Part shown: piece after piece, positions 1 through 7,800 of the stretch | How the letters are laid out: every line of letters begins with the position of its first letter | Position numbering within the stretch: the first letter of the stretch is position 1 | The notes under the pieces: model-generated | The model's input: only the letters and a program-made list of their open reading frames with translations | Database searches by the model: none | What the model was told of the DNA's origin: nothing | DNA from: Actinotalea endophytica | GTDB lineage: Bacteria; Actinomycetota; Actinomycetes; Actinomycetales; Cellulomonadaceae | Reading direction: 5' to 3' | Length of the DNA stretch: 64,000 nucleotides | Assembly: GCF_025717005.1 (NCBI RefSeq) | Contig: NZ_JAOVZU010000008.1 | Span: forward strand, 35,302-99,301 | Made by a program: the position numbers and the translations under genes

Positions 1-364
1 CGTCGCCACGGTGCCCCGGCGGCAGCGGGAGGCGCTGCTCGGCCACCACCCGGTGGCTGACGTCCGCGAGCGCGACGCGCATCTGACGCTCACCGACGTG
101 CACGCCCGCGACGAGTCCGAGGTTCCGCGCGAGGCTGACCTCCTGGGCGCGGCGGCCCGAGCGCGAGGTCGGGGTGGTCTGCAGCACGCCCGCCGCGGTC
201 AGCTCCTTGACGATGTTGGAGACCGTCGCCGCGGACAGCCCGGTGACGCCGGCGAGCTCGATCTGGGTGATCGAGCCGCGCTCCTGGACGGCACCGATGA
301 TCCGGGCCCGGTTCGCCTCACGCAACGACGACTGAGACCCGCCGGACGTCCGTTCGGTGGCCAC
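1..364 (-). CDS. ROK-family transcriptional regulator, N-terminal part (runs off the window)
   Basis: The reading frame starts at a GTG (364-362) and is open to the window edge, giving 121 codons. Residues 15-75 form a winged helix-turn-helix: a helix containing ANRARIIGAVQERGSITQIE, then a recognition helix around LSAATVSNIVKELTAAGVLQ. A ROK sugar-kinase-like fold begins at about residue 85 (LGLVAGVHVGERQMRVALAD), the usual ROK repressor arrangement. It is divergent from a sugar-binding lipoprotein 68 bp away, so it probably controls that gene in response to a sugar. No strong ribosome binding site is visible before the GTG. The C-terminal two thirds lie outside the window, so sugar-binding residues cannot be judged. 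Confidence 0.85.
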   Translation of the reverse strand, partial: MATERTSGGSQSSLREANRARIIGAVQERGSITQIELAGVTGLSAATVSNIVKELTAAGVLQTTPTSRSGRRAQEVSLARNLGLVAGVHVGERQMRVALADVSHRVVAEQRLPLPPGHRGD

Positions 365-432
365 CTGTCGAGGATACCGCCGCGACCACAGCCGGCCGTG
401 GGATGCTCGCGGGCAGACCCCGAGGAGGAGTG

Positions 433-1713
433 ATGGTGCTGCTCGGTCGGCGCACGCCGGCGACCCCGCGCAGGGCGGCGCTCGCTGCCGCGGCCGTCAC
501 CGCCCTCCTGGCGACGGCGGCGTGCTCGGCCCCCGCCGCACCGGCCGAACCCGAGCCGACGAGCGGCACCGAGGTCGAGGTCTTCACCTGGTGGGCGTCC
601 GGGCAGGAGAAGCTCGCGCTGGACACGCTGGTGCAGGCGTTCCGGGCCGAGCACCCCGAGGTCACCTACGTCGACGCGGCCGTCGCCGGGGGCGCCGGGT
701 CGCTCGCGAAGGACGTGCTGGCGTCCCGGCTGGCCAACGGCGACCCGCCGGACACGTTCCAGGTGCACGGCGGTGCGGAGCTCGCCGCGCACGTCGCCGC
801 GGGTGACGTGGCACCGCTGACCTCCCTGGTCGACGGGACCGGCCTCGCGGAGGCGCTCGGCCCCCAGGTCCGAGACCTGGTCAGCGTGGACGGCACGGTG
901 TACGCGATCCCGGTCGACGTGCACCGGGCGAACCTGCTGTGGGCCAACAGCGACGTGCTGGTCGAGGCCGGCCTGGACCCGAGCGCGACCTACCCTGACC
1001 TGCAGTCCTGGTTCGACGCGCTCGCCGCGGTGCGCGCCGCCGGCTACGTGCCGCTCGCACTCGGCTCGGCGTGGACGCAGGTGCACCTGCTCGAGGTGGT
1101 GCTGCTCGCCCGGCTCGGGGCCGAGGCGTACGCGGGCCTGTGGGACGGCAGCACCGACGCGATGTCGCCCGCCGTCGCCTCGGCGGTCGGCGACTTCGCG
1201 ACCCTGCTCAGCTTCACGAACGCCAACCGCAGCTCACTGGACTGGGAGGACGCCGCCGGGCTGGTCGCCGGCGGTGACGCGGCGTTCACCGTGATGGGCG
1301 ACTGGGCCCTGCCGGCCCTTGGCGCGCCGGTCGTGCGGGCCGCGTTCCCGGGGACCGACGGCGTCTACGACATGGTGCTCGACGCCTTCACCGCACCGGT
1401 CGGCGCCGAGCACCCCGACGGCGCACAGGCCTGGCTGAGCACGGTGGCCGGCGCGCAGGCCCAGGCGGCCTTCGCGAACGTCAAGGGCGCGATCCCGGCG
1501 CGATCGGACATCGCCCCGTCCGCGCTCGCCGCCTACCCGCGCTCGGCGACCGAGACGTTCCGCTCGGCGATCCTCGTGCCGTCGCTCGCGCACGGCATGG
1601 CGGTGTCGCCGGAGGCCCTGGACGAGATCACCCGGGTGACCGGCCTGGTCTCCCGGGGCGAGGCGTCCACCAGCCGGCTCCAGGCCGCGCTCGCCCAGGC
1701 GGTCTCGGGCTGA
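433..1713 (+). CDS. Sugar ABC transporter substrate-binding lipoprotein (orphan)
   Basis: A 426-residue extracellular solute-binding protein of family 1. The N-terminus has arginines, a hydrophobic stretch and a lipobox ending LATAAC near residue 34, so it should be a membrane-anchored lipoprotein. The mature part begins EVEVFTWWASGQEKLALDTL, typical of sugar-binding proteins, and carries a PPDTFQVHGG segment. The ATG at 433 is preferred because GAGGAGG lies just before it; an earlier in-frame ATG at 403 has no such site. The gene is divergent from a ROK repressor. Unusually, no permease or ATPase gene follows: its stop is 7 bp from the stop of the convergent gene. Permeases must be encoded elsewhere, or the protein acts as a sensor. 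Confidence 0.88.
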   Translation: MVLLGRRTPATPRRAALAAAAVTALLATAACSAPAAPAEPEPTSGTEVEVFTWWASGQEKLALDTLVQAFRAEHPEVTYVDAAVAGGAGSLAKDVLASRLANGDPPDTFQVHGGAELAAHVAAGDVAPLTSLVDGTGLAEALGPQVRDLVSVDGTVYAIPVDVHRANLLWANSDVLVEAGLDPSATYPDLQSWFDALAAVRAAGYVPLALGSAWTQVHLLEVVLLARLGAEAYAGLWDGSTDAMSPAVASAVGDFATLLSFTNANRSSLDWEDAAGLVAGGDAAFTVMGDWALPALGAPVVRAAFPGTDGVYDMVLDAFTAPVGAEHPDGAQAWLSTVAGAQAQAAFANVKGAIPARSDIAPSALAAYPRSATETFRSAILVPSLAHGMAVSPEALDEITRVTGLVSRGEASTSRLQAALAQAVSG

Positions 1714-1720
1714 GCGACGG

Positions 1721-2755
1721 TCACCGGCCGACGAGCTGTCGGCTCACCATGCTCTCGGCTGCGGCGAGGATCGCTTCCTCCGCGGGCCGCGGCTCCCAGC
1801 CCAGGATGCGACGGGCCTTCTGGTTGGAGGTCTGCTTCCGGTGGCCGAGGTCGGGCACGAGCGCCCGGAACCGCGGGGAGAAGACCGCTGCGAGGCGCAC
1901 GACGACGTCCGGGATCGTGCGGGTCGGCACCCGAGCGGCGTCGCCGCCGAGGTTGCTGCGCAGGATCGCTCCGATCTCGCCGAGCGCGACGACCGGGCCG
2001 TTGGAGAGCAGGAACCGCTGGCCGGCCGCTGCCGGCACCGTGATCGCCGCGACGTGTGCTGCCGCGACGTCCCGCACGTCCACGATCGGCAGGTACATGT
2101 CGGGGAGGCGGGGCATCGCGCCCGCGAGCATGCCCCGGACGATCCCGTTCGATCCGGAGATGTCGTCGCCCATGACGGGGCCCATCACGGCGACCGGAAG
2201 CATGGTCGTGAGCTCCATGGAACCGCCGTCGGACGCCACGAGGTCCCAGGCCGCGCGCTCGGCCAGGGTCTTGCTCTTCGCGTAGGCGTCGACGCCCGGC
2301 CCGTCGAGGTCCGACCAGTCGTCGTCGGTGAAGACGCGCCCGTCGTGCGGGTGCCCCCAGCTCACCGCGTGGAACGCCGACGTCAGGACGACGCGGCGCA
2401 CGCCCGCGTCGCGTGCGGCCCGGAGCACCCGGACCGTTCCGTCCACCGCGGGCTCGATGACCCGCCGCTCGTCGTCGACATGGCCCGGGACGACCGGTGA
2501 GGCGACGTGGACGACCGTGTCGACGCCGGCGACCGCCGCACCCCACCCGGCGTCGTCGAGCAGGTCGGCCGCGACGAAGGTCAGCCGGTCGCCCCGCGTC
2601 ATGCCGGCGTCCCCGAGCACGCGGCGCACCGCGTCCTCACGGGCCAGGGAGCGCACGGTCGTGCGCACCGTGAACCCGGCGTCGAGCAGCTGAAGGATGA
2701 CGTGGCCGGCGACGAAGCCCGAGCCACCTGTGACGAGAACGGTCTGCGAGGTCAT
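1721..2755 (-). CDS. NAD(P)-dependent epimerase/dehydratase-family reductase (extended SDR)
   Basis: A 344-residue Rossmann-fold protein. The N-terminus VLVTGGSGFVAGHVILQLLD holds the TGxxGxxG dinucleotide-binding motif. A catalytic YxxxK occurs as DAYAKSKTLAE near residue 163, after an LTSAFHAVSWGHP serine strand. The overall pattern resembles dihydroflavonol-reductase/cinnamoyl-CoA-reductase-like enzymes, which reduce small carbonyl substrates; the substrate cannot be told. It is divergent from an MmyB-type regulator 102 bp away. In actinobacteria such regulators often control the short-chain dehydrogenase next to them, so this is probably the regulated target. Confidence 0.85.
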   Translation of the reverse strand: MTSQTVLVTGGSGFVAGHVILQLLDAGFTVRTTVRSLAREDAVRRVLGDAGMTRGDRLTFVAADLLDDAGWGAAVAGVDTVVHVASPVVPGHVDDERRVIEPAVDGTVRVLRAARDAGVRRVVLTSAFHAVSWGHPHDGRVFTDDDWSDLDGPGVDAYAKSKTLAERAAWDLVASDGGSMELTTMLPVAVMGPVMGDDISGSNGIVRGMLAGAMPRLPDMYLPIVDVRDVAAAHVAAITVPAAAGQRFLLSNGPVVALGEIGAILRSNLGGDAARVPTRTIPDVVVRLAAVFSPRFRALVPDLGHRKQTSNQKARRILGWEPRPAEEAILAAAESMVSRQLVGR

Positions 2756-2790
2756 GGCTCCAGGGTCGGTCCGGCGTGCACCGGGTGGCA

Positions 2791-2820
2791 GTACCCCGCC
2801 GTTCCTAGGAGTACGGGGAC
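2791..2820. promoter_or_regulatory. Possible operator between divergent SDR and MmyB-type regulator genes
   Basis: The 102-bp divergent gap contains an imperfect inverted repeat with arms CCCCG and CGGGG around a central CCTAGG. It is also a near direct repeat (AGTACCCC / AGTACGGG). Its position suits an operator for the neighbouring helix-turn-helix regulator. The symmetry is off by one base, so this is tentative. Confidence 0.3.
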
Positions 2821-2857
2821 CAGGATCGACGGCGGCGGCGGCAGCTAGCGTGAGGAC

Positions 2858-3691
2858 ATGGCCGACGAGTCGAACCGCCTGGGCGCGTTCCTGCGTGCCC
2901 GCCGGGCGCTCGTGCAGCCGGACCAGGTCGGCATCACGGCGCTCGGCGCCCGACGCGTCGCGGGACTGCGCCGCGAAGAGGTGGCGATGCTGGCCGGGAT
3001 CAGCGCGGACTACTACCTGCGACTGGAGCAGGGGCGCGACCGGCGACCGTCGCTGCAGGTGCTCGGGGCCATCGCGACCGCGCTGCAGCTCGACGACGAG
3101 GGCACCGACTACCTCCTCGGCCTCGGGGCCGAGAAGCCCCGTCGGGTACGCCGGGTCAGACGCGAGGTCGTGCCGCGCGGCACGCTGAGCCTGGTGCAGA
3201 CGCTCCCCCTGCCGGCCTTCGTCGAGGGCAGGTACCTCGACGTCCTCGCCGCCAACGCCCTCGCGGTGGCTCTGTCACCGCGGTTGGCCGTGGGCGGGAA
3301 CCGGCTGCGCGACGTCTTCCTCGACCCCGAGGAGCAGGCGATGTTCCCGCAGTCGGAGCGCGCCGCGGCGGCGTTGATCGCCGGCTTCCGCGCCTCGGTC
3401 GGCTCCGACGCGGACGACCCCAGGGTGATCGAGCTCGTCGGGGAGCTCTCGGTGGCCAGTCCCCTGTTCCGGCGGCTCTGGGCACGCCACGACGTCGGGC
3501 CACGGCAGGGTGGGCTGGTCACGTTCGCCCACCCCCAGGTGGGCGAGCTCCGGCTGAACCGGGAGAAGCTCCTGATCGGCGGTACCGACCGGATGACCCT
3601 GGTGATCTACCACGCTGACCCGGGCAGCGAGGCCGCGGAGAAGCTCGCGCTGCTGGCCTCGATGGCGGCGACGCGGGTCGGTCAGGACTAG
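2858..3691 (+). CDS. Helix-turn-helix transcriptional regulator with MmyB-like ligand-binding domain
   Basis: A 277-residue regulator. Residues 5-90 form an XRE-type DNA-binding domain with the family's characteristic RRVAGLRREEVAMLAGIS and YYLRLEQGRDRRPS segments. Residues 105-270 are the MmyB-like PAS-fold domain that binds a small hydrophobic ligand in known members. The spacing LPAFVEGRYLDVLAANALAV and the late VTFAHPQVGELRLNREKL are typical. The start is an ATG after a run of G/A-rich bases (GTGAGGAC). It is divergent from the SDR gene at 1721-2755, the likely regulated gene. The stop codon lies inside a 14-bp tandem repeat shared with the convergent gene. Confidence 0.9.
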   Translation: MADESNRLGAFLRARRALVQPDQVGITALGARRVAGLRREEVAMLAGISADYYLRLEQGRDRRPSLQVLGAIATALQLDDEGTDYLLGLGAEKPRRVRRVRREVVPRGTLSLVQTLPLPAFVEGRYLDVLAANALAVALSPRLAVGGNRLRDVFLDPEEQAMFPQSERAAAALIAGFRASVGSDADDPRVIELVGELSVASPLFRRLWARHDVGPRQGGLVTFAHPQVGELRLNREKLLIGGTDRMTLVIYHADPGSEAAEKLALLASMAATRVGQD

Positions 3692-3729
3692 CCGGTCAGG
3701 ACTGACCGGTCAGGACTGACCGGTCAGGA
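3679..3729. repeat. 14-bp tandem repeat spanning two convergent stop codons
   Basis: Three full copies and a 9-bp partial copy of CGGTCAGGACTGAC (first copy CGGTCAGGACTAGC) run head to tail at 3679, 3693, 3707 and 3721. The stop TAG of the MmyB-type regulator (3689-3691) lies in copy 1, and the stop of the convergent epimerase gene (TCA on this strand, 3724-3726) in copy 4. The copy junctions create the palindrome TGACCGGTCA twice, so the array could fold and act as a bidirectional terminator. Copy number may vary between strains. Confidence 0.85.
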
Positions 3730-4695
3730 GAAGCGGGCGACCAGCTCGTCGAAGGCCGCGTCGAGCTCCGGATCCGGCGCGGGGGCGTGGCTCTGCGCCC
3801 AGGCGACGATCTCCCGCGCGCCGGCCGCGAACGTCGTCGGCCGGGCCGGGAACGGTGCGAGCGAGCGGACCCGGGCGTTGTCGAAGACCATCGAGTGGGC
3901 GCGGTCACCGAGCAGACCCGGGCCGAGGTCGGGCAGCCGCCGGGCGATCGTGTCGGACGGGACGTGCACGATCCGGGCCGTGGTGCCGGCCGCCGCCGCG
4001 AGCGTGCGGTAGATCGAGTCCCAGGTGGGTGCCTCGTCCCCGGTGATGTGGAAGGCCTCGCCGACGGCGCGCTGCTCGCCGAGCAGGCCGACGAGCACCT
4101 CCGCCACGTCCCGGGCGTGCGTGAGGGTCCACTGCGTGGTCCCGTCGCCGTGGACCACGACCGGCGCTCCGCGGAGCAGCCGTGCCAGGTCGGTCCACCC
4201 GCCCAGGGTCGGCGAGGAAGCCTCGTCGTAGGTGTGCGAGGGCCGGACGACGGTCACCGGGAACCCGTCCCGGCGGAACGCGCCGAACACGACCTCCTCG
4301 GCGGCGATCTTGTTGCGGGAGTACTCCCAGAACGGGTTCGCCAGCGTCGTGGCCTCGGTGATCGGCAGCCAGGTCGGTGGCGTGCGGTAGGCCGAGGCCG
4401 AGGAGATGAGGACGTACTGGTCGGTCCGTCCCGACCAGGTCGCCACCGCACCCTCGGCGTCGGACGCCGTGAACGCGACGAAGTCGACCACCGCGTCGAA
4501 CCGCTCGCCGCCGACGGCCTGCTCCACCGCCTGCTGGTCGCGCCCGTCACCGTGCAGCACGCGCGCGCCGTCGGGAGCGGGGCGCACCTCGGAGGATCCC
4601 CGGTTGAGCAGGGTCACCTCGATCCCGCGGGCGAGCGCGGCACGCGCCACGGCTGCGCTGATGATCCCGGTCCCGCCGACCAGCAGGATCCTCAT
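3724..4695 (-). CDS. NAD-dependent epimerase/dehydratase family protein
   Basis: A 323-residue extended SDR. The N-terminus MRILLVGGTGIISAAVARAA holds the nucleotide-binding GGTGIIS motif. It continues with LLNRGSSEVRP and a catalytic YSRNK near residue 142. The later HITGDEAPTWDSIYRTLAAA segment is typical of isoflavone-reductase-like/NDP-sugar epimerase relatives. The start at 4695 is chosen because GAGGAGG lies 7 bases upstream; the longer frame to 4752 adds a low-complexity tail. No operon partner is present. The 3' end was shaped by the 14-bp repeat that also ends the convergent regulator, so the last residues come from repeat sequence. Confidence 0.83.
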   Translation of the reverse strand: MRILLVGGTGIISAAVARAALARGIEVTLLNRGSSEVRPAPDGARVLHGDGRDQQAVEQAVGGERFDAVVDFVAFTASDAEGAVATWSGRTDQYVLISSASAYRTPPTWLPITEATTLANPFWEYSRNKIAAEEVVFGAFRRDGFPVTVVRPSHTYDEASSPTLGGWTDLARLLRGAPVVVHGDGTTQWTLTHARDVAEVLVGLLGEQRAVGEAFHITGDEAPTWDSIYRTLAAAAGTTARIVHVPSDTIARRLPDLGPGLLGDRAHSMVFDNARVRSLAPFPARPTTFAAGAREIVAWAQSHAPAPDPELDAAFDELVARFS

Positions 4696-4807
4696 GGGCT
4701 CGACCTCCTCGGTGTGGCGCGGGCTCCGTCCGCACGCGTGACCCATCCTCACGTGCCGGCGCCCCGGCCGCCTCCGTGGGGTCGGCGCAGGGACCGGTCG
4801 ACTCCAC

Positions 4808-4852
4808 GTGACCAGGCGCGCGACGCCTGGCCGGCATCGCGCGCCTGGTCAC
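4808..4852 (-). terminator. Strong hairpin terminator downstream of the amylopullulanase gene
   Basis: A perfect inverted repeat has 16-bp arms, GTGACCAGGCGCGCGA (4808-4823) and its complement (4837-4852), with a 13-base loop. It begins 19 bp past the stop codon of the amylopullulanase gene read on the minus strand. No U-tract follows, as is usual for high-GC actinobacteria. The gap 4696-4870 holds nothing else recognisable. Confidence 0.8.
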
Positions 4853-4870
4853 GGGCGCTCGGCGGGCGCG

Positions 4871-7800
4871 TCAGACCCGGCACGGCCCCCAGGGGGCGCC
4901 GTGACCGTGGCCGTGGCCGCGCTGCTGCGGGTCCACCAGAACCGCCACCGTGCGGCCCGGCACGCTCGCCGTCCCGGTCGAGGCCTCCCACGTGGTCTGC
5001 TTGACCACGTCGTCGCTGCCGTGCGCCTGGACCGGAGAGAGCGTCAGACGCTCGCCCGCGAGCTCCTCGACCGACACCTGCGCGGTGTCCGGCGAGGCGT
5101 TGAACACGACGACCAGCCCGTCGAGGGAGCGGTCGACGTCGGTCCCGACGGTGTCGTCGATCCGCATGACGATCACGCCGGGGACGGCGTCCGCACCGCC
5201 GTCGGGGAACGACACCTTCTGCTCGATGAGGTCCGCCGAGCCGAGCCGGAACAGGTCGGTGGAGAACCGGAGCTCGAGCAGGTCCTGCGCCGAGTCGGAC
5301 GCCTGCTCGATGTCGGCGCTGGTCGGCACCAGGGCCGGGTCGGCCAGCAGCGGCTGCTGGTAGACCCACTTGGCGCCGTTGTCGGCCTCGGGCGGCAGAC
5401 CGCGGGCGAAGCCGTTGGTCTGCATCGTGAAGTCGAGCTCGTTGAACCAGTCGCCCGAGTTGTAGGAGTTGCGGTCCAGCGACTTCGAGCGCAGCAGGTC
5501 CGCGCCGGCGTGCCAGAACGACGGGGTCTGGGACAACGCCGTGGTGGACAGCGCCAGCGTGTTCATCCGCACCCGGTCGCTCATCGACGTGTCGGTCGGG
5601 AGCTTCAGGGTGAGGGTGTCGAAGATCGTCTCGTTGTCGTGCGCGTCGACGTACGTGATGACCTCCTCGGGCGAGTCGGCGTACCCGGCCGGCTGGCCGT
5701 TGTAGTCGAGCTCCGCCCCGGTCTTCACCGTGCCGTCCGACGTCTCGAACGAGAAGTCCCTCAGGTTGCCCGCAAGGCCGAGCTTGACGAGGTCCTCGTC
5801 GTGCTCGAGCGTCGCGAGCTGCTGCGCCTCGTCCCCGTTGACCGCCGCCCCGTTCGGGTCGGTGTACACACCGGACGCGAAGCCCTGGATCCGCGGGTCC
5901 TCGTCGAACGGGCCGCCGCCGCGCACGGCGTCCCGCAGCCGGTCGGAGAACGTGCCGATCCCGGTCCCGCCCAGCTGACCCTGCGTGGCCTGGGTGAACA
6001 GCGCGTTGTCAGCGACCTCGCCGAAGTTCCAGCCCTCGCCGTACAGGTAGACGTTCGAACCGTCCACGCCGTCCTTGCGCACGGTCAGCGCGTCGAGCGC
6101 GTCCCGCACCGCCTGCATGGTCTCGACCGAGTGGTGCCCCATGAGGTCGAAGCGGAAGCCGTCGACCTTGTACTCCTTGGCCCACAGCACCACCGAGTCG
6201 ACCATCATCTTCTGCGCCATCAGGTGCTCGGTCGCCACGTTCTGGCAGCAGGTCGAGGTCTCGACCTGGCCGACCGCGTTGAGCCGCTGGTAGTAGCCGG
6301 GCACGACCTTGTCGAGCACGCTCTGGTCCGCCTGGCCGCTGGCCGCGGTGTGGTTGAACACCTGGTCGGCGACCACCTGCAGACCGATCGCGTGCAGCGA
6401 GCCGACCATCTCGCGGTACTCGACGATGCGCGAGGCGCCTTCCGGGTCCACCGCGTACGAGCCCTCCGGCGTCGACCAGTGGTAGGGGTCGTAGCCCCAG
6501 TTGAACCCGTCGGTGTCCGCGACCTGCGCGATGCACGCCTGCTGCTCAGCCGAGTCCGCTGCGAACGACGTCAGGTCGCACGGCGGGGTCTGCTGCAGGC
6601 TGCGGTCCTCCTCGATCGAGGCGATGTCGAAGGTCGGCAGCAGGTGCACCGTGGTCAGGCCTGCCTTGGACAGCGCCCGCAGGTGCTGCATGCCCGAGCC
6701 GTTCACCGTGAACGCCCCGTAGGTGCCGCGCAGCTCGGCGGGGACGGTCTCGTCGTTGATCGAGAAGTCCCGCACGTGCAGCTCGTAGATGGTCTGGTCC
6801 ACCGGGTCGACCACCGGCTGGCGGACGATCCGCCACAGGTACGGCCGGGTCGCCGGGTCGTCGAGGTCGACGAGCACCGAGTGGGTGGAGTTGGTGGTGA
6901 GCGCGACCGAGTACGGGTCGGTCACCTGGTTGACCTCGATCGCGTCGGTCGTCGGCGCGTAGACCGTCACCTCGTAGCGGTACGCGGCGCCCTTCCAGCC
7001 GCGTTCGCCGGTGACCGACCAGGTGCCGTCGTCGGACCGCGTCATGGCGACGCGCTGCGGGTCGACCGAGGTGTCACCGCCGGGCCACAGCAGCAGGACG
7101 ACGTCCTGGGCGGTCGGCGCCCAGACCCGCAGCGTCGGACGGCGCCGGTCCCAGGTCGCCCCGAGGTCGGCCTGCTGCGCCGTGTCGGCGTACAGGTCGT
7201 CCAGGACACCGGGGACCTGCACACCGGTGGCCGCGACGAGCGAGCCGTCGGACTCCGCCCGCGTGACCAGCAGCTTGCCGGTCAGCCAGCTCGCGACGTC
7301 CGCCCGGTCCGTGCCGTCCGGCAGGTGCAGCGCGAGGTAGCCGTCGAGTGCCGGGAAGCGCTCGAGCTGCGCGTCGGACAGCCCCGCCGGGTCGTAGGTC
7401 AGCTCGACCGCGTCGCCGCCGCTGACCGCGCCGTCGACCACGCCGAGGTCGGCGTCGGCCGCGTGGTGCAGCGCGAAGACCTGCGTGGCGGGGTCACCCG
7501 AGCCGAGGTCGGCCGGGATCGCGACCGTGGTCGCGTCGACCCACTGCGCCTGCCACTGGCCGAGGCCGGCGAGCGGCGGCTCGGTGACCTCGATGGTGAG
7601 CAGGTGCGTCGCGGTGTCGTAGCTGAACGTGATCGGCTTGCCGCGCGGGGCGCTGAACAGGATGTTCGCACCGCCCGGCACGCCGTCCGCGCCGTAGTTC
7701 TCGTCCCACGTGCGGCCGACCGCGACCTTGACCTGCCAGGTCCCGGCCGGGATCGCGGACGTGGTGAACGTCGCGATGCCGTCACCGTCCACGTCGAGCA

